A stretch of DNA of 64,000 nt from Coprenecus sp949297365 (GCA_963931055.1 OZ006987.1:868001-932000); one strand, 5' to 3'; positions 34,597 through 44,205 are shown, counted from the stretch's first letter. A program made the numbers and translations. The notes: generated by a model from the sequence alone, not told the origin.

Positions 34597-37260
34597 ATGG
34601 TCATTCATTTTCTTATCAATTTCCACACCGTGTGGGGACAGCGGCTGTATATCACCGGCTCTCTGCCGGAACTTGGCGGGGGAGACACCTCAAAGGCAGT
34701 CCCGATGTCCTGGACAGAAGGCGGAACATGGACGAAAGACATAAAGCTCACATCCCTCCAGGAGAGAAACCTTTCCTACAGATACCTCGTCAGATCCGAT
34801 GACGCAGGCGAATTCCATGAGGCAGGGCCGGAGAGGACGCTCGGTCTGAACAGCGCCTCCAAGGAACTGTTTCTGAGGGACGAATGGCAGGGCAATTCCG
34901 AGTCCGCCCCGCTGCTGACAGCCCCGTTCTCGGAGATATTCTACTCCCACGGGCACAATGAGACCACTCAGATGCACCTGCATACCAGGGAACTGATCAT
35001 ACGGGTCACAGCCCCTGCCGTGGAACCTGACTGCATACTGAAGCTGTGCGGAGACTCTCCGCTGCTGGGCTCGTGGGAGCCGGACAAAGCCCCGGCCATG
35101 ACTCCTGTACACGGTTCCCGATGGGTACTGCACCTGCCCGCCGACAGACTGGGAACGGATATCGAGTACAAGTTCATAAAATACAACATCCGTGACGGCA
35201 GGGCAGTCTGGGAAGACACCGGCAACCGCCGCCTCAGCATCCCCGTGCTCAAAGCACACCAGACCCTGTCCGTGGAGCACTCCATGGCTGCGTTCAACAC
35301 CGGATGTCCCAGATTCTACGGCACAGCCGTACCGGTATTCGCCCTGCGGAGCGCGACAAGCTGCGGTATAGGTGATTTTACAGACCTTAAAGCCTTGGGA
35401 GACTGGGCAAAGGCCTCCGGACAGAACATCCTGCAGATACTGCCGGTCAACGACACCTCCTCCACCGGCACCTGGACTGACTCCTATCCCTACGGAGGCA
35501 TCTCGGTCATGGCCCTGCACCCCATATTCATCAACATCACGGCCATCGGCCCGATAAAGAACCCAGGAGCCAGGGCTGCCTACGGCAAGGAACGGAAAGC
35601 TCTGGACGCTCTTTCCGCCATTGACTACGAGAAAGTGCTGGCCCTCAAGACCAGATACCTCAGACTCCAGTACCAGACCTATGCCTCAGAGACCTTCGCC
35701 GAACCGAAATTCCTGGCATTTTACCATAAGAACAAAGAGTGGCTGCTGCCCTACTGCGCCTTCTGCGCCCTGAGGGACAAGTACGGCACTGCCGATTTCT
35801 CCAAATGGGGCGAGGAGGCCAGATGCACTCCCGGACTGATAGCGCGGCTCAACACCAAGGGCAGCGACATCTATCCGGAAATATCCTACAACCTGTTCGT
35901 ACAGTATCACCTGCACAGCCAGCTGCTGGACTCCGTCAGATACCTCCACTCGATAGGGATAGCCCTCAAGGGGGACATACCCATCGGCATCACCCGCAAC
36001 AGCGCGGACGCATGGGCCTCTCCGGAGCTGTTCAACATGGACTCCCAGGCCGGTGCCCCGCCGGATGATTTCTCCGCCGAAGGACAGAACTGGGGATTCC
36101 CGACCTACAACTGGGACAAGATGGCCGAAACGCAGTACAGCTGGTGGAAGAAACGGTTTGTCAAGATGGCCGAATATTTCGACGCCTACCGCATAGACCA
36201 CGTACTGGGATTCTTCCGCATCTGGGAGATTCCGTCCCGGCAGATCAAGGGCGTCATGGGGCACTTCTCTCCTGCCCTGCCGATGAGCTATGAGGAGCTG
36301 CGGGACCGGGGATTCGACTTCGACTACGCCAGACACGCCACTCCGTACATAAGATATTGGCAGCTGCGGGACATGTTCGGGGACAAGACCGATACGGTCA
36401 TGAGGGAATACTTGGACAGCAACCGGTACGAGGTCTTCACCCTCAAGCCGGAGTTCAGCACCCAGCGGAAGATAGAAGAGCATTTCGGCCCGGGACAGGA
36501 CGATATAAAGGACGGCCTCATGGCCCTCGTATCCGAAGTGCTGTTCCTGGAAGACGAGCGGCAGCCCGGAAAATTCCACCCCAGGATATCCGCCCAGTTC
36601 ACCTATTCCTACCGGGACCTGCCCGGGGAGCAGAAAGAAGTGTTCAACCGGATATACGACCATTTCTTCTACAAGAGACACAACGACTTCTGGAAAGAAT
36701 CGGCCCTGCGCAGACTGCCTGTGCTGATATCCTCCACCAACATGCTCACCTGCGCCGAGGACCTGGGCATGATTCCGGACTGCGTACCGGAAGTACTCCG
36801 CAATCTCAGGATGCTGTCCCTGGAGATATTCAGGATGTCCAAGGATCCGGAAAAGGCCTTCGGAGACCCGGCTCACTACCCCTACCTGAGCGTCTGCACC
36901 ACCGGCACTCACGATACCAGCACCCTCAGGGCCTGGTGGGAGGAGGACCGCAGTGCGTCCACCCGTTTCTGGCACGAGATGCTGCATGAAAGCGGAGAGC
37001 CGCCCCACTACTGCGAGCCGTGGTTATGCGGGAAGATTCTCAGGCTGCACACCTCCAGTCCATCCATGCTGACCATACTGCCGCTGCAGGACTGGCTGTC
37101 AATAGACGGAAGCATAAGGGCGCAGGATCCGGCATCAGAGCGCATCAACGTGCCGTCCAATCCCAGGCATTACTGGAGATACAGGATGCACCTGTCCCTG
37201 GAGGAGCTTACCGCCAACGAGGCTTTCAACGGCATGATCAAGAGCCTGACAGAGGCCTGA
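34597..37260 (+). CDS. malQ: 4-alpha-glucanotransferase with two CBM20 domains (GH77)
   Basis: 887 aa. Two N-terminal CBM20 starch-binding modules (~1-105: GQRLYITGSLPELGGGD; ~125-235: LKLCGDSPLLGSWEPDKAPA). The GH77 domain spans ~245-880: SATSCGIGDFTDLKALGDWA, nucleophile Asp in YRIDHVLGFFRIWE, acid/base Glu in CAEDLGMIP, third Asp in TGTHDTSTLRAWWEED. No signal peptide, so cytoplasmic. It disproportionates maltodextrins into glucose and longer chains, as the final step of the pathway next door. This CBM20-CBM20-GH77 layout is shared with plant DPE2 and many Bacteroidota. Confidence 0.92.
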   Translation: MVIHFLINFHTVWGQRLYITGSLPELGGGDTSKAVPMSWTEGGTWTKDIKLTSLQERNLSYRYLVRSDDAGEFHEAGPERTLGLNSASKELFLRDEWQGNSESAPLLTAPFSEIFYSHGHNETTQMHLHTRELIIRVTAPAVEPDCILKLCGDSPLLGSWEPDKAPAMTPVHGSRWVLHLPADRLGTDIEYKFIKYNIRDGRAVWEDTGNRRLSIPVLKAHQTLSVEHSMAAFNTGCPRFYGTAVPVFALRSATSCGIGDFTDLKALGDWAKASGQNILQILPVNDTSSTGTWTDSYPYGGISVMALHPIFINITAIGPIKNPGARAAYGKERKALDALSAIDYEKVLALKTRYLRLQYQTYASETFAEPKFLAFYHKNKEWLLPYCAFCALRDKYGTADFSKWGEEARCTPGLIARLNTKGSDIYPEISYNLFVQYHLHSQLLDSVRYLHSIGIALKGDIPIGITRNSADAWASPELFNMDSQAGAPPDDFSAEGQNWGFPTYNWDKMAETQYSWWKKRFVKMAEYFDAYRIDHVLGFFRIWEIPSRQIKGVMGHFSPALPMSYEELRDRGFDFDYARHATPYIRYWQLRDMFGDKTDTVMREYLDSNRYEVFTLKPEFSTQRKIEEHFGPGQDDIKDGLMALVSEVLFLEDERQPGKFHPRISAQFTYSYRDLPGEQKEVFNRIYDHFFYKRHNDFWKESALRRLPVLISSTNMLTCAEDLGMIPDCVPEVLRNLRMLSLEIFRMSKDPEKAFGDPAHYPYLSVCTTGTHDTSTLRAWWEEDRSASTRFWHEMLHESGEPPHYCEPWLCGKILRLHTSSPSMLTILPLQDWLSIDGSIRAQDPASERINVPSNPRHYWRYRMHLSLEELTANEAFNGMIKSLTEA

Positions 37261-37318
37261 CACACCCCTTTGGAACGGTTATTGTACATCTACCGGGATA
37301 TCCGCAAAACTCTGATTT

Positions 37319-38332
37319 ATGAAAAAGGCCGCATATATCCTACTGCCGCTTGTCAGTCTCGGCATCCTGGCCGGATGCTCGGCTGACCCTGCCACCGCAG
37401 TCGAGGGGGAATATACCCTCGAAGCGCAGAGCGTACAGATCAACGGAGTCATCATCAACATGGGTGACTGGCCGGGGGCTTCGGTGAGCATAGCCGGCAC
37501 CGGCGAGAGCAGCGCAGATGTAAGCATAGACAGCCTCCTGCTTGGGTTTGAGGAGTTGTCAGTGCCGTGCGAGGTGTCCAGGACAGACCGGGACAAATAC
37601 TCGTTCTACGGAGCATACTCCGGTCAGGACAGGGAGATAGAGCTGAACGGCAGCGTCAACAAGGGACGGCTCTCGCTGAGCATCACCGATCTGTACACTA
37701 CGGAAGCGACCGGACGGTGGAGACCGTCTTCTGCAGAGGACGGTCTTGCAGACCTCCATATCACATTCGAATGCACTGCGATATCCGGCATCCCGCTGGG
37801 AGACACCACTATAAGCCTGGAGACTGCCGTGGCTCTGGCCAATACCGCACTGCGTACCGCCCTGACCCCGGTTCTCGACCATTTGGACTACATGGAACTG
37901 AGCCGCACCGGTTACATCAACATAGCCTGGTCCGGGGATATCAGCGATGCTCTCAGGCCTCTGCTGCAGGATGTCATACAGTACTGGCCCGACCCTGAGC
38001 TGGGACAGCTTCACCTCTACCTGCGCAGGACACTCACCGACGGGCTGGGCCTTCCCGTATCACCTCTGGACGTTCCGGCCGGATGCACTGTCAGCGGCTC
38101 AGACATGACACTGACGCTGGACAAGACAGCCCTGAAGCCTTTTGCAGACATGCTGCTGTCAGCCGCCGGAGACCTGAGCTACAGTGATTACACCGAAGCC
38201 GGCTCTCCCCTCGGAGACCTTACCGAGACACAGTTTGACGAATACAAGGCCCTGCTGCCCCTCATCCAGGGCGTGCTGGCCATGCCCTCAACCACATACG
38301 GAGCAGAGATTATATTTGAAAAGACAGAATAA
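37319..38332 (+). CDS. Lipoprotein of unknown function (DUF4925-like)
   Basis: 337 aa. Lipobox GILAGC at Cys ~20. The mature part starts with EGEYTLEAQSVQINGVIINM and has three beta-rich rounds of ~100 residues with a lipocalin/calycin-like alternation (FYGAYSGQDREIELNGSVNK, LSLSITDLYTTEATGRW). It resembles the DUF4923/DUF4925 type lipoproteins of Bacteroidales, recalled rather than verified. 20 bp upstream of a second, similar-looking lipoprotein gene, so probably an operon. Confidence 0.6.
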   Translation: MKKAAYILLPLVSLGILAGCSADPATAVEGEYTLEAQSVQINGVIINMGDWPGASVSIAGTGESSADVSIDSLLLGFEELSVPCEVSRTDRDKYSFYGAYSGQDREIELNGSVNKGRLSLSITDLYTTEATGRWRPSSAEDGLADLHITFECTAISGIPLGDTTISLETAVALANTALRTALTPVLDHLDYMELSRTGYINIAWSGDISDALRPLLQDVIQYWPDPELGQLHLYLRRTLTDGLGLPVSPLDVPAGCTVSGSDMTLTLDKTALKPFADMLLSAAGDLSYSDYTEAGSPLGDLTETQFDEYKALLPLIQGVLAMPSTTYGAEIIFEKTE

Positions 38333-38352
38333 ACCCAAATATTGATTTACTC

Positions 38353-39132
38353 ATGAAAAAAATTATGTTTCTGGCTGCAGCCTCTCTCGTGCTGCTGGCC
38401 TCCTGCGAGAAAGAGAAAAACGACAACGGACAGACATCCGCAGCTCTTGTCGGCGAATGGGCTATCAGCCATGCGTCGATAGCATTCCAGCATCCAGACC
38501 TTACTAGCATCGACCTGAGTGTCATCTCTCCCGAACTGGGCGAGATAGCCATAAGCGACCTGATTGCCATGGGGAACGATGCGATTAACAACAGCCTGAA
38601 AGAATTCCCTTCCACGTACCCTGATCTGACATTGACCGAGGACGGCAGCTTCATTCTCGGAGATCTCGACACGCCTCTCACCTACACCACTGAGAACTCT
38701 ACTATGACAGTACATGCAGACCAGTCTGCCGTCAGCAGCCTGACTGAACAGATCAAGAATGAGCAGGACATCATGAACATACTGTCCATGCTGGGTCTGG
38801 CCGAACTGATCGAGAATCCCCAGAGTGTGGACATTCCCCTCACATACAGTGTATCGGAGGGTTCTCTGTCACTGACTGTCACACAGGATGCCGTTGAGCC
38901 CTACAAAGACCTGTTCACCCCGGCCATGGAGACCATCTCCGGATTACTTAACTCCCTTACATACGAGACGTTCTCAGCTCTGCTCCAGAGCAGCGGTCTG
39001 GAACTGGCAGACACCGTCACCGCCGAGAACTTCCCGGCCATCAAGCAGACGCTTATCGATGTCTTCACCGCACTGACAGACGGCAAGGCCGAATATTCTG
39101 TCACTACCGATCTCGTACCCTTCGTAGGCTAA
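38353..39132 (+). CDS. DUF4923-like lipoprotein of unknown function
   Basis: 259 aa. Lipobox VLLASC at Cys ~17. The mature protein opens with LVGEWAISHASIAFQHPDLT and later has FILGDLDTPLTYTTENSTMT and IPLTYSVSEGSLSLTVTQDA, a beta-rich pattern like the preceding lipoprotein, plus helices that match a DUF4923 layout. Ends 4 bp before radA; the spacing suggests read-through from this unit into radA. Confidence 0.6.
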   Translation: MKKIMFLAAASLVLLASCEKEKNDNGQTSAALVGEWAISHASIAFQHPDLTSIDLSVISPELGEIAISDLIAMGNDAINNSLKEFPSTYPDLTLTEDGSFILGDLDTPLTYTTENSTMTVHADQSAVSSLTEQIKNEQDIMNILSMLGLAELIENPQSVDIPLTYSVSEGSLSLTVTQDAVEPYKDLFTPAMETISGLLNSLTYETFSALLQSSGLELADTVTAENFPAIKQTLIDVFTALTDGKAEYSVTTDLVPFVG

Positions 39133-39136
39133 GTCC

Positions 39137-40531
39137 ATGCCCGCCAGAGTCAAGACAGTATGGTACTGTACTTCCTGCGGTAACGAGACCTCCAAATGGA
39201 TGGGCAGATGCCCCGCCTGCGGAGAGTGGAATACCATCAAGGAGGCCCCCCGGGAGAGAACTTCATCCTCCCGGGACAGGTCTCTTGTAGGCCTCAGCAG
39301 TCCCAAGCCGGTATCCCTCAAAGAGATACCCGTATCGGAGGACAGCCGGATGCTGGTCGGCAACCGGGAAGTCGAGCGGGTGCTGGGAGGCGGCATTGTC
39401 CCCGGCTCCATGATACTCCTGGGAGGCGAGCCTGGCATCGGCAAGTCCACCCTGGCCCTGCAGATACCGCTCCGGTGCAAGGGTCTGCGCACCCTCTACG
39501 TCTCGGGCGAGGAATCCCCGCGCCAGATAAAGCTGAGGGCCATGAGGCTGCTCCGCAAGGAGGACGGGGAGATGGAGGACAACTGCACCGTACTGGGCGA
39601 GACTCTTGTGGACAACATCATCAAATACGCACAGGAACTGACTCCTGACCTGCTCGTAGTGGACTCGATACAGACCATCTACACGGACAGCGTGGAGTCA
39701 GCCGCCAGCTCCGTCACTCAGATAAGGGAATGCGCCGCCCGGCTGCTGCGCCTGGCAAAGGAGAGCGGCATACCGGTGATACTCATCGGACACATCACCA
39801 AGGACGGAGCCATCGCCGGCCCGAAAGTACTGGAGCACATAGTGGATGTCGTACTGCAGTTCGAGGGCGACATCCGTCACTCACACCGCATCCTGCGCAG
39901 CATAAAGAACCGTTTCGGCTCGACCGACGAACTGGCCATCTTCGAGATGACCGGCTCGGGCCTCAGGGAAGTGGAGAATCCGTCCGAGATCCTTACGCCC
40001 ATGCACGACAGCACGCTCAGCGGAGTGGCGGTAGGCAGCATCGTGGACGGCTCCAGGCCTTTCATGATTGAGATACAGGCCCTGGTGTCCTCCGCCGTCT
40101 ACGGGATGCCGCAGAGATCGGCCACCGGCTACGATGTCCGCAGACTCAACATGCTGCTGGCCGTACTCGAGAAAAGAGCCGGCTTCAAGCTCTCGGCCAA
40201 GGACGTGTTCCTCAATGTGGCCGGAGGCATGAGAGTGGGCGACACGGCCTGCGATCTGGCGGTAGTGGTGGCCATACTCTCCTCCAATTTCGATCTGGCC
40301 GTCAGCCAGGGCTCGTGTTTCGCCGCCGAGGTAGGACTGAGCGGGGAGATACGTCCCGTGGGCCGCATCGAGGCCCGCATAGCCGAAGCCGCACGCCTGG
40401 GCTACAAGGAGATATACATCTCGTCCTACAGCCTGTCGGATGACCTGCGCAACAAGCCGCACGGCATCCGGGTCATAGAGATAAAGGATATCGCGGAGCT
40501 TTGCCGCAGTCTGTTCAGGGAAAACCGATGA
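39137..40531 (+). CDS. radA: DNA repair protein RadA (Sms)
   Basis: 464 aa. N-terminal C4 zinc finger (CTSCGNETSKWMGRCPACGE, from residue ~10), RecA-like ATPase with Walker A GGEPGIGKSTLALQIPL, Walker B LLVVDSIQTIY, the RadA-specific KNRFGSTDE, and a C-terminal Lon-like domain (GGMRVGDTACDLAVVVAILS, GEIRPVGRIEARI). RadA drives branch migration in homologous recombination. Its stop overlaps the next ATG (ATGA). Confidence 0.95.
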   Translation: MPARVKTVWYCTSCGNETSKWMGRCPACGEWNTIKEAPRERTSSSRDRSLVGLSSPKPVSLKEIPVSEDSRMLVGNREVERVLGGGIVPGSMILLGGEPGIGKSTLALQIPLRCKGLRTLYVSGEESPRQIKLRAMRLLRKEDGEMEDNCTVLGETLVDNIIKYAQELTPDLLVVDSIQTIYTDSVESAASSVTQIRECAARLLRLAKESGIPVILIGHITKDGAIAGPKVLEHIVDVVLQFEGDIRHSHRILRSIKNRFGSTDELAIFEMTGSGLREVENPSEILTPMHDSTLSGVAVGSIVDGSRPFMIEIQALVSSAVYGMPQRSATGYDVRRLNMLLAVLEKRAGFKLSAKDVFLNVAGGMRVGDTACDLAVVVAILSSNFDLAVSQGSCFAAEVGLSGEIRPVGRIEARIAEAARLGYKEIYISSYSLSDDLRNKPHGIRVIEIKDIAELCRSLFRENR

Positions 40532-42198
40532 TGAGAAAGGTCGCATTAATTTCTACCGTCCTTCTGCTGCTGACCATGTCAGCCCCGGCCCAGGAGCCGG
40601 CGATATCCGTTTCCTCCCGGGCAGCGGACATCGCCGCCTATGCGGAACAGGTCAGGCAGCAGTGGAAGATACCGGGCATGTCGCTGGCTGTCATTCATGG
40701 AGACTCCACAGTTCTGGTGCAGGGCTTCGGCGTAAAGGAAAAAGGCGGCAATGATCCTGTCACTCCGTCTACACTCTTCCACATAGGTTCCATGACCAAG
40801 GCATTTACCGCCACAGTCATAGCCTCCTTAGTGGACGAAGGGCTGCTGTCCTGGGACGACACCGTAAAGGACATCCTGCCCGATTTCGACTGGTACGACG
40901 ACAGCGTGGAGAACGCGATGCAGGTGCGCGACCTGCTTACCCACTCCACCGGGCTGGTGGCCCAGGCCGGAACCTACATTGCCAATCTCGGATACAACCG
41001 GGACGACATCTACCGGATGTTCCGCTATATCGAGCCTGTCTATCCGTTCCGGGAGAAGTTCGCCTACAACAACATCACCTTCATCATCGCGGCCCGCATC
41101 ATAGAGACCGTCACAGGCAAGTCCTGGGAGGACAACATCCGGGAGAGGATCTTCAATCCACTGGATATGAGTTCATCCGTACCCGGCTCTGACGGCTACA
41201 GGGCCGCCGGCAAAAAAGCCTCCACGGCGCACTATTTCGGATACAACAAAGGCTCCATCTATGTCACTCCGCTGTACGGAGAGGAGAGGGCCCTGCACTG
41301 GGTGGACGTGATAGGCCCGGCCGGAAGCATCAGCTCCACAGCCGAGGACATGGCCAAGTGGGTGCGCTTTCATCTTGACAACGGAAAAGTAGCCAGGCTC
41401 ATCACTCCGGACAGTTCGTGGCACTCCTCCTTCCCGGCCGACATCAACGCCCTCTACGCCTATTTCCCCGAAAACGGCTGCAGCGAGGCGGCGGAATTCC
41501 GGTTCTATCCATATCATGACACTATCCGGCTCATCTCCGGGAAGCAGATGGACTTCCTGCACACCGGGGCCGTCCATGTCAGGACCGACACCACCATGAC
41601 CCGCGACTACGGCTACTGCTGGTACGTGGAGCACAACGACAGATACGATGTCATCTATCACACCGGCACCACATGGGGATTTACCGGCGTATGCGGATTC
41701 GTACCCGGACTGGACCTGGGCATCGCCCTGCTGTGCAACTCCGAGGTGTCCGAATACGCCCGCCTCGGCCTGATGCGATATATCATCGACCTCTATCTCC
41801 AGGACGGCATCGTCCGGGACTGGAGCACGGAGGGACTGGAGCAGTGGTTTGCCGACAGACAGAAACCCCGGCGCCGTGCCGTACCGTGCACAATAAAAAG
41901 AGACAGCCGGACTCCTGATCCAGCCAGACTGGTCGGACTCTACACCAAGCCCGAACCGTTCGGAAATGCCGAGGTCACTCTTAAAAACGGCCGGCTGTAT
42001 CTGACCATAGGACGCTACGGCTGGACCCACAGACTGGACCACTACAGAGGCAATGAATACTGGCTGCGCTCCGACGGCCACACCTTCCCTGTCTACTTCC
42101 ACAACTACAGCGAAGGGGACAGCGGCCCCGTGGATTTCGAGATTGATTTCAACTACAACGAGAACTTCGGCCCCTGGCTCCAGCAGCCCCGGCCATGA
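40528..42198 (+). CDS. Secreted serine hydrolase, class C beta-lactamase fold
   Basis: 556 aa from ATG 40528, which overlaps the radA stop. Signal peptide VALISTVLLLLTMSAPAQ. Motifs: SMTK (nucleophile Ser ~88), YNN (Tyr ~180) and HTG (~378), the S-x-x-K / Y-x-N / K-T-G-equivalent triad. A C-terminal ~100-residue beta domain (ARLVGLYTKPEPFGNAEVTL, DFEIDFNYNENF) is DUF3471-like. Such periplasmic enzymes act as D,D-peptidases or esterases; many are not beta-lactamases. Substrate not deducible. Confidence 0.85.
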   Translation: MMRKVALISTVLLLLTMSAPAQEPAISVSSRAADIAAYAEQVRQQWKIPGMSLAVIHGDSTVLVQGFGVKEKGGNDPVTPSTLFHIGSMTKAFTATVIASLVDEGLLSWDDTVKDILPDFDWYDDSVENAMQVRDLLTHSTGLVAQAGTYIANLGYNRDDIYRMFRYIEPVYPFREKFAYNNITFIIAARIIETVTGKSWEDNIRERIFNPLDMSSSVPGSDGYRAAGKKASTAHYFGYNKGSIYVTPLYGEERALHWVDVIGPAGSISSTAEDMAKWVRFHLDNGKVARLITPDSSWHSSFPADINALYAYFPENGCSEAAEFRFYPYHDTIRLISGKQMDFLHTGAVHVRTDTTMTRDYGYCWYVEHNDRYDVIYHTGTTWGFTGVCGFVPGLDLGIALLCNSEVSEYARLGLMRYIIDLYLQDGIVRDWSTEGLEQWFADRQKPRRRAVPCTIKRDSRTPDPARLVGLYTKPEPFGNAEVTLKNGRLYLTIGRYGWTHRLDHYRGNEYWLRSDGHTFPVYFHNYSEGDSGPVDFEIDFNYNENFGPWLQQPRP

Positions 42199-42497
42199 TC
42201 ATCACACCGGCCAGCTCATCGCCGGAACCTGACAGGCGTTTCGGAAGCAGCGGTGCAGGCTTTGGGAAATCACTCCTAATTCACAGCGACTTACAAAATG
42301 TGCATTATTCTGACTCAACACCCTGACAATCAGCGATATTTGCATCGCCACCGCACCACATCTCCAAAAACCATCCGCCACGAGCCTAACACAATCCGTA
42401 TCGGCAACTCCTCCGAACATTCCGAGAGGACGATTACCCGGTCATTGCAAATGTGATACTCTATTTTGAGACACCAAAATTCTTTCCAGAGAAAAGG
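42199..42497. other. Intergenic region at the entry of the accessory island
   Basis: 300 bp without a supported gene. Positions 42243-42385 are a dispersed element (separate entry). An open minus-strand frame of 72 codons (42202-42420) overlaps it and is probably spurious. Confidence 0.5.
42243..42385. repeat. Dispersed intergenic element, copy 1
   Basis: Shares GGGAAATCACTCCTAATTCA-like sequence and AGCGACTTACAAAA with 53113-53275. Weaker similarity continues for ~80 bp (AATCAGC.ATATTT..., CACCGCACCA.....CAAAAAC). It contains a small palindrome (AATCA-TCCC-TGATT in copy 2). Function unknown. Confidence 0.65.
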
Positions 42498-42599
42498 TTA
42501 CCGGCAGTTAGTTACTCTCCCGGCTTCGGCTACTACCGCACTCAAGGTCCCGACTTCTTCCACAATCAGCGGCAGCAGGTGATTTTGCAAAAAGCGTAA
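42498..42599 (+). pseudogene. C-terminal remnant of a second PIN-domain toxin
   Basis: Reads LPAVSYSPGFGYYRTQGPDF then FHNQR. The intact PIN gene downstream ends LPLISSDTRFGYYRPQGLDF then IYNQR. No start and no catalytic N-terminus remain; the frame ends at TAA 42597. A duplicated or replaced toxin gene has been lost here except for its last ~30 codons. Confidence 0.75.
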
Positions 42600-42633
42600 A
42601 AAAGTTTTGACCACTTTCGTAAAAACTTGATAC

Positions 42634-42660
42634 AAGGCGGCTTCGGCTGCCTTTATTTTT
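42634..42660 (+). terminator. Rho-independent terminator
   Basis: Stem AAGGCGGC / GCTGCCTT (one G-U) around a TTCG tetraloop, followed by TATTTTTT. It sits 3 bp before the promoter box of the TA operon and probably ended the lost PIN unit upstream. Confidence 0.85.
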
Positions 42661-42662
42661 TG

Positions 42663-42670
42663 TAGCTTTG
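42663..42670 (+). promoter_or_regulatory. -7 box of the PIN toxin-antitoxin operon
   Basis: TAGCTTTG matches TAnnTTTG, 30 nt before the antitoxin ATG at 42701. Confidence 0.5.
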
Positions 42671-42700
42671 CTTTATGTTTAATCTTTTAATATGTGAGTT

Positions 42701-42874
42701 ATGGAAAATGCGAATGAACAAAAGAGCGAACAGACTAAGGTACCACAGACAGTACGGAGCGAACCGGACAACACCAATGCCGGAAAGAAAAGGAAGGTCA
42801 GCAGGACCTGGGAGGCCGCCATGCGGTATAAAGGCAGTGTGATAGTTCTTGACCCTACACTGTATGAGCGATGA
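42701..42874 (+). CDS. Small antitoxin of the PIN toxin
   Basis: 57 aa. Charged N-terminus (NEQKSEQTKVPQTVRSEPDN), basic KKRKVSRTWEAAMRYKGSV and end VIVLDPTLYER. Short, hydrophilic, and its stop overlaps the toxin ATG by the ATGA arrangement, as in type II toxin-antitoxin operons. It would neutralise the PIN toxin and bind its own promoter. Called from context and size; similar small partners of PIN toxins end in a comparable WEA..R..GSI.I.DP tail. Confidence 0.75.
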   Translation: MENANEQKSEQTKVPQTVRSEPDNTNAGKKRKVSRTWEAAMRYKGSVIVLDPTLYER

Positions 42875-43293
42875 GATACCTGATAGATACGAACATCATC
42901 GTTTATATCATCAGCGACCCTGATTCTCTGGACAATGACGTAAAAGCGATAATAGCAGACCCCGACAACATACTTTATACAAGTGCCGAATCTGCAAAGG
43001 AGCTGGTCATCGCATACAGAAACAAAGGCTTACTGACAAAACGATGGAAAAAGGCCGAAGACATGCTGCATTCGATTGAGGAGGAGTACGGCATATACAT
43101 CCGACCTCTCAACCGCGAGCACATCTATACATACGCCGGGCTGAGGCTCAACACACAGCAGGACCACAAGTACCCGTCTGACCACGTCATCATCTCCCAC
43201 GCCATCACCGAGCACCTGCCGCTGATCTCCAGCGACACTCGCTTCGGCTACTACCGCCCCCAAGGCCTAGACTTCATCTACAACCAGCGGTAA
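42871..43293 (+). CDS. PIN-domain toxin (VapC-like RNase)
   Basis: 140 aa. Acidic active-site residues in order: Asp6 in YLIDTNIIVYII, Glu in ESAKELVIAY (~44), Asp in YPSDHVIISHAI (~104) and Asp in LISSDTRFGYY (~120). These are the four PIN-domain metal ligands. VapC-type toxins cut tRNA or rRNA. Translationally coupled to the antitoxin. A remnant of a close relative lies just upstream. Confidence 0.88.
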   Translation: MRYLIDTNIIVYIISDPDSLDNDVKAIIADPDNILYTSAESAKELVIAYRNKGLLTKRWKKAEDMLHSIEEEYGIYIRPLNREHIYTYAGLRLNTQQDHKYPSDHVIISHAITEHLPLISSDTRFGYYRPQGLDFIYNQR

Positions 43294-43302
43294 TCTGATC
43301 TG

Positions 43303-43338
43303 CGGACGGCGTTACCACTCCCGTAAAACATCACCCGG
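43303..43338. repeat. Partial copy of the 58-bp promoter-cassette repeat
   Basis: GTTACCACTCCCGTAAAACA with flanks CGGACGGC and TCACCCGG, matching the middle and end of the repeats at 44206 and 46743 but lacking the part with the -7 box. It lies between the PIN toxin and the KilA-N gene end and drives nothing visible. Confidence 0.8.
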
Positions 43339-43357
43339 AAGCACTCTCGGACGGGAC

Positions 43358-44179
43358 TCATTTTATAAGCGTTCTGCCAGAAAGACCGGTGTGAGTGTCT
43401 TCCAATATCTGCATCTGACGGATAGCAATCTGATTGAGTTTGATAAGCCTTTCGCGCTGGGGCAGGCCCTCGTTGATAAATACAGCATTGAGGCTCTCCA
43501 TGTTAGACAGGCAGATAAGTTCGTTGATACCGGCATAGTCGCGGATGTTGCCTTTCAGGTCGGGATGTGCTTCACGCCACTCGGCAGCAGTCATGCCGAA
43601 CAAGGCCACATTCAGCACATCAGCCTCGCTCGCATAGATACGGTTCGCCTGCTGCGGAGTCACCTCTGATGGTACAAGGTTATGCTTGATAGCATCGGTA
43701 TGGATGCGGTAGTTTATCTTGGAAAGTTCCCGTTTGGCCGACCATCCCCGGGCCTGTTCCTGCTCCTTCAGCCGCTGGAACTCTTCTATTAGATAGAGTT
43801 TGAAAGGGACGCTGATGGCGGTGCCAAACTCGAAAGCGATGTCTTTATAGGCGTATGTGCCGCCATACCGCCCTTTCCTGACCACGATGCCGATGGCATT
43901 GGTACTCTCAATCCATTCGGATGCGCTCAAGACGAAACTTGGCAAACCTGCCTGCTTTCTAAAGTGGTCAAATTCGACCACTTTAAAACCGGGATTATGA
44001 ATCATCTCCCACGTACCCAAAAACTCGATGGTATATCTGTTGCGCATCCAGTTCTTGATAATATCAGCGGCACGGCTGTCTCCATCTTTGGCGCCTGCCA
44101 TATCTGTCAGCGATATGTAATCTCTCTCCGCCAGTGCCAGGACAGTAATATCCGAGCCTTGTACTTTAATTTTTGCCAT
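43358..44179 (-). CDS. KilA-N domain protein
   Basis: 273 aa. The KilA-N fold is visible in residues ~10-115: YISLTDMAGAKDGDSRAADI, IIKNWMRNRYTIEFLGTWEM, FVLSASEWIESTNAIGIVVR, GRYGGTYAYKDIAFEFGTAI. The C-terminal half (~140-273) is helical (RELSKINYRIHTDAIKHNLV, EADVLNVALFGMTAAEWREA). KilA-N proteins are DNA-binding proteins of phage and mobile DNA. Role in the cell unknown. Its promoter lies in a 58-bp repeat shared with the RhuM gene. Confidence 0.85.
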   Translation of the reverse strand: MAKIKVQGSDITVLALAERDYISLTDMAGAKDGDSRAADIIKNWMRNRYTIEFLGTWEMIHNPGFKVVEFDHFRKQAGLPSFVLSASEWIESTNAIGIVVRKGRYGGTYAYKDIAFEFGTAISVPFKLYLIEEFQRLKEQEQARGWSAKRELSKINYRIHTDAIKHNLVPSEVTPQQANRIYASEADVLNVALFGMTAAEWREAHPDLKGNIRDYAGINELICLSNMESLNAVFINEGLPQRERLIKLNQIAIRQMQILEDTHTGLSGRTLIK

Positions 44180-44205
44180 CGCCTGTCAATTTTATGTTAT
44201 GCCCA

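Noticed and set aside
40528..42198. Beta-lactamase resistance gene
   Set aside because: It has the class C fold motifs but also a DUF3471-like tail seen in peptidase/esterase relatives; resistance is not supported.
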